Source of the DNA: Paenibacillus taihuensis
Lineage (GTDB): Bacteria; Bacillota; Bacilli; Paenibacillales; Paenibacillaceae
Reading direction: 5' to 3'
Length of the DNA stretch: 64,000 nucleotides
Assembly: GCF_003386535.1 (NCBI RefSeq)
Contig: NZ_QTTN01000029.1
Coordinates: 1-64,000, forward strand
This document shows, piece after piece, positions 43,203 through 51,368 of the stretch (position 1 is the stretch's first letter; the number at the start of each line of letters is the position of its first letter). Below the pieces are notes generated by a model that saw only the letters and a program-made list of their open reading frames with translations, did not search any database and was not told where the DNA came from. The position numbers were made by a program, and so were the translations under genes.

Positions 43203-44138
43203 ATGGAAACGAATGTTAAGGCTGGTTCGACGGAGAACAAAGCGAAGAAATCCAGATTTTCGTCACAGCTATGGTTTATCTGGCTCTGTTTGCTCCCTGT
43301 TATTGTTCTGGTTCTAACCTTTACTTATTATCCCGTTGTTCGCGGTATAACGCTCGCGTTTCAAGATTACAATCTGATGCATGTGAAGAACGTCAAGTTT
43401 ATCGGGTTCGATAACTTTAAAACGATCTTCCATGATAACCAATTTATTTTGGCGTTGAAGAACAGCTTGAAGTGGGTGTTCTACTCCTTAATCGCACAAT
43501 TCATTCTTGGTTTCATTCTCGCACTCGTATTGAATAAGCCTTTCAAAGGCAGGGGCATTTACCAAGGTTTGGTTTTCTATTCCTGGGCACTTTCCGGTTT
43601 TCTCATCGGTTTGATTTTCAAATGGCTGTACAATTCCCAAATCGGCGTAATTAACGATCTATTACTTCGCGCAGGAATTATTAAAACGCGTATCGGATTC
43701 TTGTCCGATCCGCATTGGGCGATGTTCTCCGTAATCAGCGCAAATGTATGGTACGGTATAGCATTTTTCGCGATTATGCTGCTTGCTGCATTGCAATCGA
43801 TACCTGGCGAATTGTTCGAGGCTGCCGATATCGACGGAGCGGGATGGCTGCGTAAATTGTTTAACGTTATCATTCCTTATATCATGCCTACAATCATAAC
43901 TACGACTTTGCTTCGAGTGATTTGGATTTTCAGCGACCCTACGCTGATTTACTCTATGACGAACGGCGGGCCGGCTGGACTGACCAATATCGTATCTTCA
44001 TTCATGCTCTCTAAAGTGTTTGGAAACGGCGAATATGGTCTTGGTTCGGCAGTGGGCATTGTGATGATGATCATGCTGATGCTCTACACGATCTTCTACC
44101 TGTTTGCGACAAAATCGGAGAAAGCGGGGGACTTCTAA
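43203..44138 (+). CDS. ABC sugar transporter permease (MalF type)
   Basis: 311 aa from ATG 43203, behind AAGGGGGG; upstream in-frame starts fall in the gene gap. Six membrane helices and the EAA loop ELFEAADIDGAGWLRKLFNVIIPYIMPT. It pairs with the next permease. Confidence 0.92.
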   Translation: METNVKAGSTENKAKKSRFSSQLWFIWLCLLPVIVLVLTFTYYPVVRGITLAFQDYNLMHVKNVKFIGFDNFKTIFHDNQFILALKNSLKWVFYSLIAQFILGFILALVLNKPFKGRGIYQGLVFYSWALSGFLIGLIFKWLYNSQIGVINDLLLRAGIIKTRIGFLSDPHWAMFSVISANVWYGIAFFAIMLLAALQSIPGELFEAADIDGAGWLRKLFNVIIPYIMPTIITTTLLRVIWIFSDPTLIYSMTNGGPAGLTNIVSSFMLSKVFGNGEYGLGSAVGIVMMIMLMLYTIFYLFATKSEKAGDF

Positions 44139-44139
44139 T

Positions 44140-44967
44140 ATGCAGAAGAAGCTGCTGGTAAGTGCTAAAGTGGTATACTTGGCGCTTCATGCTGTCGTGA
44201 TGTTGTTTCCTCTGTATTGGATCATCATTACTTCCTTGAAACCGCAGAAACAAATTTTCAGCTCGCCGATTCATTATTGGCCGGAGACGTTAACATTCGA
44301 CAACTATAAGAAGCTGTTCGAGTTCTCTAACTTCGGTGTTTACATCTTCAACAGCTTGCTCGTATCGATCGCCGCGGCAGCTTGCGTTATCGCGATTTCC
44401 ATCTTGAGCGGTTATGTACTCGCACGGTTTAAGTTCAAAGGCCACAAGCATATTATGTTCGGGTTCTTCCTGACACAAATGCTGCCGGGAATCGGCGCGC
44501 TCATCGTGCTTTATAAAATGATGTCGAGCATGCATTTAACGAATCATCTCGCATCGCTCGTGCTTATCTATACGGTCGGAAGCATCCCGTTCTCGACGAT
44601 TATGCTTAGAGGGTTCTTCCAGCGTATTCCTTCGAGCCTAGAGGCAGCTGCAATGATCGACGGCTGTTCTCGAATAACTGCATTATTCCGCGTCATTATT
44701 CCGGTCATGCTGCCTGGTATCGCAGCAACGTTCATATTTGCTTTCGTGAACAACTGGAATGAGCTGATCATGGCCGTTATGTTTATTGACAGCGAAGCGA
44801 GCAAGACGCTTCCGGTTGCGATGAATTCGTTCGTTATGAAGTTTGATATCGACTGGGGCGCGATGTCGGCGGGCACTGTTCTGTCCGTTATCCCTACAAT
44901 TATCGTATTTGCGATCGCGCAGCGCTTTATCGTAGAAGGACTGACACAAGGCGCAGAAAAAGGTTAA
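44140..44967 (+). CDS. ABC sugar transporter permease (MalG/CarB type)
   Basis: 275 aa from ATG 44140, starting one base after the previous stop, with GGGGGA upstream. Six membrane helices; EAA loop SLEAAAMIDGCSRITALFRVIIPVMLPG; typical C-terminal end AQRFIVEGLTQGAEKG. Second half of the transport channel. Confidence 0.93.
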   Translation: MQKKLLVSAKVVYLALHAVVMLFPLYWIIITSLKPQKQIFSSPIHYWPETLTFDNYKKLFEFSNFGVYIFNSLLVSIAAAACVIAISILSGYVLARFKFKGHKHIMFGFFLTQMLPGIGALIVLYKMMSSMHLTNHLASLVLIYTVGSIPFSTIMLRGFFQRIPSSLEAAAMIDGCSRITALFRVIIPVMLPGIAATFIFAFVNNWNELIMAVMFIDSEASKTLPVAMNSFVMKFDIDWGAMSAGTVLSVIPTIIVFAIAQRFIVEGLTQGAEKG

Positions 44968-45008
44968 ACATACAATCGATTCCGGCGATATCAAGGAGAG
45001 CCACGATA

Positions 45009-46190
45009 ATGACGAAACTTACTTTGGAGCAGATGTACACGGCGATTTCGCATGATGAGTTCGATGATCGCCACTACGGCGCCATTCAAATTCCAATCTA
45101 CCAGAACAGCCTGTTTGCATTCGATACGTATCCACAATTCGAGCATGCTTTTGAGCAAGAGCTCGGCAGCCATATTTACTCGCGCGGCAACAATCCCACT
45201 GTCGAATTTCTGGAAGGGAAGCTTGCGTTGCTGGAAGGCGCGGATGCCGCTCGCTGCTTTGCATCGGGGATGGCCGCGATCAGCGCGGCGATCTTCTCAT
45301 CGGTGAAAGCAGGAGACCATATCGTTTGCGTCAGCAATGCGTATGGTCCCGCAAGACATGTCATGGGCGAATACTTGAAGCGTTTCGGCGTGGAAACGAC
45401 TTTTGTGGAGGGCAGTAGGCACGAAGCGGTTCAAGCGGCGGTCCGCCCGAATACGAAGCTCATTTATTTGGAAAGTCCAAGTTCACAAATGTTTGAACTA
45501 ATCGACTTGGAGGCGTGCGCGAAGCTTGCAAAGGGGATCGGAGCACGCACGATCATTGATAACACGTGGGCGACGCCAATCTTCCAGAACCCGCTCGAGT
45601 TCGGCATTGATCTTGTCGTTCATTCGATTACGAAGTATATCTCGGGCCACAGCGATGCGCTCGGCGGGGTCGTCATGGGCGCGAATGAGTTGATGAAGCC
45701 GCTTAGCCGCGATGAATACATGCTCTTCGGCGGCATTATGACGGCGCATACCGCAGCGCTTGTTCTTCGCGGCTTGCGTACGCTGCCTGTACGCATGGAA
45801 CGCTGCCAAGCGAGCGGGCTGAAGGTTGCGAGCTGGCTTGAAACGAGTCCATTCGTGGAACGGGTATATCACCCGGGACTGCCTTCGCATCCGCAGCATG
45901 ATTTGGCGAAGAAGCAGCTGAAAGGGTACAGCAGCCTGTTCTCCTTTGAGAGCAAGCAGCCGATCGAGCGACTTAAAGCATGGGCATCGAAGCTGAAGCT
46001 GTTTAAAATTGCGGTCAGCTGGGGCGGCTACGAGAGTCTTGTGACCGTTGGCCGCAATACCAGCGTTAGCGGTGAGGTCAAGTCGGTTGTGCGCATCTAT
46101 GTCGGGCTGGAGAGTCCGGACGATCTAATTCGCGATATGCAGGATACTTGGCAGGAAGTGACAGCAACCAGTTCTGTAGATCGTGTATAG
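45009..46190 (+). CDS. PLP-dependent enzyme of the Cys/Met metabolism (cystathionine gamma-synthase-like) family
   Basis: 393 aa, fold-type I PLP enzyme. The Schiff-base Lys209 is in HSITKYISGHSDALGG; other signatures are HIYSRGNNPTVEFLEGKLALLEGADAARCFASGMAAISAA and YLESPSSQMFELIDLEA. Normal family reactions are gamma/beta elimination or replacement on sulfur amino acids. Its place as fourth gene of a sugar-type ABC operon, 41 bases after the permease, is unusual. The transported compound may be an amino-acid-linked or sulfur-containing molecule such as a glycosylated or Amadori-like compound. AAGGAG precedes the ATG. Confidence 0.86.
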   Translation: MTKLTLEQMYTAISHDEFDDRHYGAIQIPIYQNSLFAFDTYPQFEHAFEQELGSHIYSRGNNPTVEFLEGKLALLEGADAARCFASGMAAISAAIFSSVKAGDHIVCVSNAYGPARHVMGEYLKRFGVETTFVEGSRHEAVQAAVRPNTKLIYLESPSSQMFELIDLEACAKLAKGIGARTIIDNTWATPIFQNPLEFGIDLVVHSITKYISGHSDALGGVVMGANELMKPLSRDEYMLFGGIMTAHTAALVLRGLRTLPVRMERCQASGLKVASWLETSPFVERVYHPGLPSHPQHDLAKKQLKGYSSLFSFESKQPIERLKAWASKLKLFKIAVSWGGYESLVTVGRNTSVSGEVKSVVRIYVGLESPDDLIRDMQDTWQEVTATSSVDRV

Positions 46191-46210
46191 CGAGACTTGT
46201 TCTTTCTTTC

Positions 46211-46279
46211 AAAAAAAATCGGAAAGCAAGTGTGGGAAAACAGGTAACTGCTCCCGCGCTCGTTTTCCGATTTTTTTTG
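46211..46279 (+). terminator. terminator after the ABC/PLP operon
   Basis: AAAAAAAATCGGAAA and TTTCCGATTTTTTTT form 15-bp outer arms, with an inner imperfect stem and an eight-T run. The rest of the gap to 46429 shows no gene. Confidence 0.88.
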
Positions 46280-46429
46280 TCTTCGCCCGTAGACAATGAC
46301 TTTTGAACTAGTGAAGTGAAAGAGTCCCGCTTGCGACTAGAAATGCAGGCAGATAGTGGAAATTCAGCCGCTCAGCTGCTTTTTTTTATGCGATTTTAGC
46401 CCTATGGATGAGTTCTCTGAATTTAGTAA

Positions 46430-46458
46430 TTGAAGTATATTCGTGATTTACATATAAT
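46430..46458 (+). promoter_or_regulatory. promoter of the AgrC-like/AgrD-like pair
   Basis: -35 TTGAAG (46430-46435), 17-bp spacer, perfect -10 TATAAT (46453-46458). Transcription would start near 46465. Confidence 0.65.
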
Positions 46459-46562
46459 GGCGATAGGAAGTCGAAATGCCACATAAAGTGGGGAAAAATG
46501 GAGAAGTGATCGGGCCTAACAGCCCGTTGTGCAGCAGCTTATCAGAGGGAGTCACAGGCGCT

Positions 46563-47231
46563 ATGGATTACATCTTGTTTGTTATTGGATCAACTTTTGA
46601 GTATTTTGGCATGTTTCTGTTTTTGTTTGCTTTGTTTAGGTTCGGACTCTATTTCCGCCTTATCATGTATGTTGTCATCGTTTCAGTGCTTATGAGTCAA
46701 GTTTCCTATTTCACACGTCTTGATCCTTCGGTAGGGGATTTATCTACATACATACAGTTTGTATTGTTCGTTATCGTGCTATGGGTGTTGTTCCAAGTGC
46801 CGATTTTCCATTCAATCGTCATGAATTTTGCCGGATTGGCTGGAGGACTCGCTATTCAAGGGGTCATCATTCTTCTGACGAACATGGTGGGAGGTTTGTC
46901 GCTTGACTCAATTCAAGATAGCAGACCGATTCTTACTTCATTACAGTTCGTTACGTTTCTTGCCCAGATTGGCATAGCTAGGGCAGTTTACATTATGAAC
47001 TGGGGGTTCGACTTTGTGCCTACCTCTCGCAGAAGTTATGTGAGAATTAACAGGACAAGCGCTATATTGCTGGCTATCATTGCAAGTTGCATTGTTGTGG
47101 CTGCAGCACTCGCATTCGTATTCCGCAACGACTACAACGATTATGTGTTATATGCAAGCGTCGTATTTCTATGCACTCTTCCGGTATTCCTCTATTTCTC
47201 CCTTCGGAAAGATGTTGAGGATGCTGCTTAA
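46563..47231 (+). CDS. AgrC-like membrane receptor domain without a kinase domain
   Basis: 222 aa from ATG 46563 (GAGGGAG upstream); an in-frame ATG at 46476 with AGGAAG would add 29 residues. Six or seven hydrophobic segments fill the whole chain: FEYFGMFLFLFALFRFGLYF, a region with VLMSQVSYFTRLDPSVGD, YIQFVLFVIVLWVLFQVPIF, SIVMNFAGLAGGLAIQGVIILL, QFVTFLAQIGIARAVYIMNWGF and two C-terminal helices. This resembles the N-terminal membrane sensor of AgrC-type (GHKL) quorum kinases in Paenibacillus, but the protein ends after the last helix (SLRKDVEDAA). A 40-codon AgrD-like gene follows 47 bases later. Similarity is from memory and needs a search; an unrelated membrane protein is possible. Confidence 0.6.
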   Translation: MDYILFVIGSTFEYFGMFLFLFALFRFGLYFRLIMYVVIVSVLMSQVSYFTRLDPSVGDLSTYIQFVLFVIVLWVLFQVPIFHSIVMNFAGLAGGLAIQGVIILLTNMVGGLSLDSIQDSRPILTSLQFVTFLAQIGIARAVYIMNWGFDFVPTSRRSYVRINRTSAILLAIIASCIVVAAALAFVFRNDYNDYVLYASVVFLCTLPVFLYFSLRKDVEDAA

Positions 47232-47278
47232 TCTTATTGTGAACCAGGACTTTCGTACCTGAGGGGAGGTGAACAGCT

Positions 47279-47401
47279 ATGAAGAAGATTATGTATCGGG
47301 GTATCGCTGCAATCATTGTTAGCCTTGCCTCGTTATTCGTACTCACAGGATCTTATTATTTTATATACAAACCGGAAATTCCGGCTGAGCTTAGAAAGTA
47401 A
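47279..47401 (+). CDS. AgrD-like cyclic autoinducer peptide precursor
   Basis: 40 codons behind the strong site GGGGAGGTGA. The peptide has a basic start (MKKIMYRG), an amphipathic/hydrophobic leader (IAAIIVSLASLFVLTG), a short aromatic core (SYYFIY) and the charged tail KPEIPAELRK. The same three-part layout, with a proline- and glutamate-bearing tail of the type EVPxEL, is the hallmark of AgrD thiolactone/lactone precursors. The ring residue would be Ser, not Cys, giving a lactone (SYYFI or SYYFIY). No AgrB processing protease is in the window. Confidence 0.7.
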   Translation: MKKIMYRGIAAIIVSLASLFVLTGSYYFIYKPEIPAELRK

Positions 47402-47483
47402 TGTGTGAGTATAATAAATCATCTTCTAAGCAGTGATATGTGTATTGCGTTGAGAACACGGCACCTAGAAACATATCCATTGA

Positions 47484-47520
47484 AAGCTGTACCTCTCGGC
47501 GAGGTACAGTTTTTATTTTT
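47484..47520 (+). terminator. terminator after the AgrD-like gene
   Basis: CTGTACCTC pairs with GAGGTACAG over a five-base loop, then a T-rich run. Confidence 0.88.
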
Positions 47521-47586
47521 ATTGGTCATGAAAGTGAAGGTTGACGAGGAAGAAGCCGATCTAATACGATACGTATAGACAAAAGT

Positions 47587-47602
47587 TGTAAGCGATTACG
47601 AA
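47587..47602. promoter_or_regulatory. cre-like (LacI/CcpA family) site
   Basis: TTGTAAGCGATTACGA agrees with the Bacillus catabolite-responsive element WTGNAANCGNWWNCA except for the last A, about 90 bp before the start at 47692. The rest of the gap 47402-47691 has no other gene. Confidence 0.45.
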
Positions 47603-47691
47603 GGGGTAGCAAGCACTAGCAGGACTTGCGGCAGATAACAATCAGAACGGCAGATAAGATGAGCTATTTAAACGTGGAAGGGATGCGTATC

Positions 47692-49638
47692 ATGTTGACT
47701 CCAACTTCATCTTCATTGTCATCTTCATCGCAAGCGCCGTTGCAAACGAAACTGAAGGCTGTACGCCGCGCAGAACCGCCCAGCTGGGCAACGAAGCAGA
47801 GGCAACTGATCGAGCTGCTTAACGCGTCTGCTAAGCAGTTTATTGCTCGTTATACGAGGCCGGACGGGACGCTGATCTGGCGAGGGGATTGGCCGGGAAT
47901 GGACGGCTCTGACGACCCGTATGAAGGTTTTATGAACCTGGCGCTGCTATATGCGCTGGGCGGCGATGATACGCTGCACGAGTCGTCTCGCCGAATCTGG
48001 GAAGGGATTACGTGGCAGTGGACGGAGTACGGGCAAATTCACCGCGAATTCGATGCGTATTATGACTGGATGCATCACGGCGAAGGCTATCTGTACTTCT
48101 ATTTCCTTGGACTTGCTGGTCCAGCAACGCTGAAAGACCGTCAGAGGGCGGTACGATTCGCGCACATGTATACAGGGGATGACCCCGAAGCTCTCAATTA
48201 TGATACCGAGAAGAAGCTCATTCGTTCGCCGCTGACCGGCAGCAAGGGCCCTCGGTTCGTTACAACAGGCGAGGACTGGTCCACACACCGCGGCATTCTG
48301 GACAACTATCTGGCGCCGTTTGAGGACGTGCCAGGCGTCGACTTCGCATCGCGTAAGTGCAAATGGAGCGACGACACGATCTACAGCCATCTGCTGGCGA
48401 TGATGAACGAGCGGATGAATCGCGGCGATGTGCCGCTGAACTTGAATGCGACAGGACTTGTCGCGAATGCCTATATGCATACCGCGAACGAGAAGTACAG
48501 CCAGTGGGTGCTGGATTATCTGGCTGCATGGAGCGAGCGCGCGGAACGGAGCGGCGGCATTATTCCGGACAATATCGGCCTAAGCGGCGAAATTGGCGAG
48601 TACAATGATGGCAAATGGTGGGGCGGCTACTACGGCTACCGCTGGCCGCACGGCTTCACAACGATCATCGAGCCGATTACGAATGCGGCGATGAACGCCG
48701 TGCTGCTCACAGGAGATATGGAGCAGCTTCGTCTTGCACGGCAGCAGCTTGATCTGAACTGGTCGCTGCGCAAGGAAGTTGAAGGCGAGTGGAAGGTGCC
48801 GCAGAAGCATTTTGACGCCGGCTGGACCGACTACCGCGATGCCTCGGCGAAATATCCGATCTATCTCTGGATTGCCTCGATGGCGGACGAAGACCTCGAG
48901 CGTATTCATCGCGTGCCGAAGAACTATGACTGGAATGAGATCCATATTCCAACTATGTCCGGCGGCGGCTCCAAGCATTACATTATGAACACCGAGCCGT
49001 GGTTCCAGTACATTACGGGCGAGCTGCCGGACTATCCGGACCTCATCCTTGATGCGAACTTTAGGCTTATCCATAACCAGCTGCAGCGAATGGACTCTGA
49101 CATGGGCAATCCGGCACTCTGGTCGGATAATTACAATGACGATGACTTCTCCAGCATTCACATCTGGCAGGAGCTGTGCCCGGTCTACATGGAGAGCCTC
49201 GTCCAGCTGACGTTCGGCGCTCCGATGCATATTTCGCACGGCGGCTTCCAGCATGGGCGCTTCCGCTATTTCGATGCCGACCGCAGACGTGTCGGCCTGC
49301 CGCAAGATACGGCGGCGCTTGTCGAGCAGCTGGGCGACCGCTCGGCGGTGCTGCAGCTGGTGAACACATCGCCGTTCGAGACGCGCACGGTCGTCGTGCA
49401 GGGCGGCACATTCGGTGAGCATCGCATCGACAAGGTGATCGTGCTGGACGAAGATGATCGTGAAGGCGGCAGCGAGGTGCAGGTGGACAGCAAATGGCTG
49501 CAAATCGAGCTGCTTCCAGCCGCATCGATCCGGCTTGAGGTCTTGATGTCGCGCTACGTGAACAAGCCGACTTATGACGGCCCTTGGTCGCAGCAAGCCG
49601 GTGAGGGGCTGCTTCGCGGCAGAACGGAAACGGAATAG
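47692..49638 (+). CDS. large uncharacterised protein, probable (alpha/alpha)-barrel carbohydrate-active enzyme
   Basis: 648 aa from ATG 47692 (GGAAGGG 9 bases upstream); in-frame starts at 47626 (TTG) and 47659 (ATG) are possible. After a Ser-rich start the protein is rich in Trp, Tyr, Asp and Glu with helical repeats: DGTLIWRGDWPGMDGSDDPYEGFMNLALLYALGG, EYGQIHREFDAYYDWMHHGEGYLYFYFLGL, IIPDNIGLSGEIGEYNDGKWWGGYYGYRWPHGF, HFDAGWTDYRDASAKYPIYLWI. The C-terminal ~100 residues look like a beta-sandwich (LQLVNTSPFETRTVVVQGG). The paired acidic/aromatic motifs recall polysaccharide lyases and unsaturated glucuronyl hydrolases, but I cannot place it in a family. No signal peptide. Confidence 0.6.
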   Translation: MLTPTSSSLSSSSQAPLQTKLKAVRRAEPPSWATKQRQLIELLNASAKQFIARYTRPDGTLIWRGDWPGMDGSDDPYEGFMNLALLYALGGDDTLHESSRRIWEGITWQWTEYGQIHREFDAYYDWMHHGEGYLYFYFLGLAGPATLKDRQRAVRFAHMYTGDDPEALNYDTEKKLIRSPLTGSKGPRFVTTGEDWSTHRGILDNYLAPFEDVPGVDFASRKCKWSDDTIYSHLLAMMNERMNRGDVPLNLNATGLVANAYMHTANEKYSQWVLDYLAAWSERAERSGGIIPDNIGLSGEIGEYNDGKWWGGYYGYRWPHGFTTIIEPITNAAMNAVLLTGDMEQLRLARQQLDLNWSLRKEVEGEWKVPQKHFDAGWTDYRDASAKYPIYLWIASMADEDLERIHRVPKNYDWNEIHIPTMSGGGSKHYIMNTEPWFQYITGELPDYPDLILDANFRLIHNQLQRMDSDMGNPALWSDNYNDDDFSSIHIWQELCPVYMESLVQLTFGAPMHISHGGFQHGRFRYFDADRRRVGLPQDTAALVEQLGDRSAVLQLVNTSPFETRTVVVQGGTFGEHRIDKVIVLDEDDREGGSEVQVDSKWLQIELLPAASIRLEVLMSRYVNKPTYDGPWSQQAGEGLLRGRTETE

Positions 49639-49747
49639 CATCCGCATCCGTTCGCATCCTGAAGGAAGATCGGCATGTCTGTACTTGTCCGTTGTTGTGG
49701 TATAATGTGGCTATTCGTAATCCGAAATATGCTGGAGGGTACTAACA

Positions 49748-50041
49748 ATGAACGTGACGATTATTCACGCCGAGATGACACAGGATAAAGAGAAAGGCTA
49801 CAGCGGCAGCGTGCAATTCGAGGTGGAAGGCCATAAGCAGCCATACGAAATTACGCTGCAATTGACGAGCATTCGCGGCACAACATGGGATTACAGCTTG
49901 CGCTTCGCGAAAGAATCAGGCTCGGAGGAACAGATCGATGCGGTGGAGAAGGCAATCGAGGAGGACGATGATTTGTTCGATCTCTTGATTGATGCCGCTG
50001 CTGCCACATTGCCAGATTTGCCAGAAGACGAGGAGGCGTAA
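49748..50041 (+). CDS. small acidic protein of unknown function
   Basis: 97 aa behind GGAGGG. A beta-rich N-terminal half (VTIIHAEMTQDKEKGYSGSVQFEVEGHKQPYEITLQL) is followed by an acidic helical C-terminus (EEQIDAVEKAIEEDDDLFDLLIDAAAATLPDLPEDEEA). I do not recognise a family. The SDR gene starts 12 bases later, so both are probably co-transcribed; no functional link is evident. Confidence 0.7.
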   Translation: MNVTIIHAEMTQDKEKGYSGSVQFEVEGHKQPYEITLQLTSIRGTTWDYSLRFAKESGSEEQIDAVEKAIEEDDDLFDLLIDAAAATLPDLPEDEEA

Positions 50042-50053
50042 AAGGTGATAGGA

Positions 50054-50809
50054 ATGGACTTAAGCGGCCGTACGGCACTGGTTACCGGTGCCACAGGCGA
50101 GCTCGGAAGAGTGATGGTGCGGACACTTGCTGCATGCGGTGCGAACGTCGTCATCCATTACAACAGCAATGAAGCGAAGGCGGAGGCGCTGAAGTCGGAG
50201 ATTGAATCAACAGGCAGACGCGCGCTGATCGTACAAGCAGATATTACGAATGAGCAATCAATCAATGCCATGAGAGATAAGGTTACAGCAGAGCTCGGCC
50301 ATGTCGATATCGTTGTGGCGAATGCCGTGGTCCAATATAAGTGGACGTCTGTCCTTGAGCAGCCGGCAGAGGATTATGTCAGTCAGTTCGAGTCCTGCGT
50401 GCTGCAGAGCGTCTTCCTGGCGAAGGCGTTCATCCCGGCCATGATCGAGAAGGGCGCTGGCCGCTTGATCGGCATCAATACGGAATGCGCGATGCAGAAT
50501 TTCCCAACCCAATCGGCGTATGTCGCTGGCAAGCGGGGCATGGATGGCGTATACCGCATCCTTGCTAAGGAAGTCGGCGAGCATCAAATTACGGTGAACC
50601 AGATTGCGCCAGGCTGGACCATCTCCGAGCGCGATCGTGCGAACGGCACGGAGAGAAGCGAAGGCTACGAGGCAAGCGTTGCATTGAAGCGTCGCGGTAC
50701 AGACCAGGAAATCGCGAATGCAGTCGCGTTCCTCGCATCCGATCTGTCCAGCTTCATCACAGGCGCCTACATCCCGGTTTGCGGCGGCAACGTCATGCCA
50801 ACGATCTAA
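50054..50809 (+). CDS. SDR family oxidoreductase
   Basis: 251 aa from ATG 50054; a GTG at 50045 is an alternative. Classical short-chain dehydrogenase: cofactor motif TALVTGATGELGRV, the VANAV strand, catalytic Tyr/Lys in YVAGKRG, NQIAPGWT, and the C-terminal SSFITGAYIPVCGGNVM. After NSNEAKAE the acidic/neutral cofactor loop does not decide between NAD and NADP. The usual catalytic Ser position reads NTECAMQNF, so the Ser appears to be replaced, which may alter activity. The substrate is unknown. Confidence 0.88.
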   Translation: MDLSGRTALVTGATGELGRVMVRTLAACGANVVIHYNSNEAKAEALKSEIESTGRRALIVQADITNEQSINAMRDKVTAELGHVDIVVANAVVQYKWTSVLEQPAEDYVSQFESCVLQSVFLAKAFIPAMIEKGAGRLIGINTECAMQNFPTQSAYVAGKRGMDGVYRILAKEVGEHQITVNQIAPGWTISERDRANGTERSEGYEASVALKRRGTDQEIANAVAFLASDLSSFITGAYIPVCGGNVMPTI

Positions 50810-50867
50810 CAGCCATCATGCATGTTATTTGAACAAAAGAAATGAAGAAGAGAAGAAGTGAAGAAGA

Positions 50868-50914
50868 GAAGAGGGCTATCCTTGCCACTAGCTGGAAGGC
50901 CCTCTTCTTTTTTG
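50868..50914 (+). terminator. terminator after the SDR gene
   Basis: GAAGAGGGC and GCCCTCTTC form the stem, followed by six T residues. Confidence 0.85.
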
Positions 50915-50919
50915 TTATT

Positions 50920-51368
50920 TTTTCATGCCTATTCCATAATTAGTGAAATGGCTGGTGAACAGCCTCTTTTTGCATGAGTATTCGATCATGCTCGTTATTT
51001 CTCTCGTTTGCTTCGTTTGCAAATGGAGCGGATTTTGAAGTACGATTACGCATTAGTATGGTACCGTAGCTTAGCCTGCCATGATCGGGCTTGCGGGCAT
51101 TCGCATTGCGCTGCTGGTCCCAAACGGATTGTAAGTGCCGCGATGATCGTGCTAGGCATTGGCCTGATCGGGATTGGCGGTTAAAGCATCATAGCGGGAT
51201 AGGAGACGATGTGAATCAAATTGACAGAGAAAATGCTTGCAAGCGGCGGAAAAAGGCTGTGAATTTTTTTGTAATAATTTTTAACTTTATTAATTAATTA
51301 AGTTTTGCAATTATATAACTATAGCGTTAACGATAGCGCTTCCCAAATTCAATGTAGAGGTGAATGTT
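50920..51368. other. gene-free stretch
   Basis: No gene I can support. A short frame at 51143-51184 (MIVLGIGLIGIGG and stop) reads like the end of a membrane protein and could be a remnant. From 51240 the sequence becomes very AT-rich (TTAATTAATTAA). GTTAAC-centred and AGCGCTT motifs at 51325-51345 may be a LacI-type operator of the next operon. Confidence 0.5.

Noticed and set aside
51090-51184. Membrane protein pseudogene in the gap before the Gfo/Idh gene
   Set aside because: Only about 13 suggestive residues before a stop; too little to support as a gene remnant.
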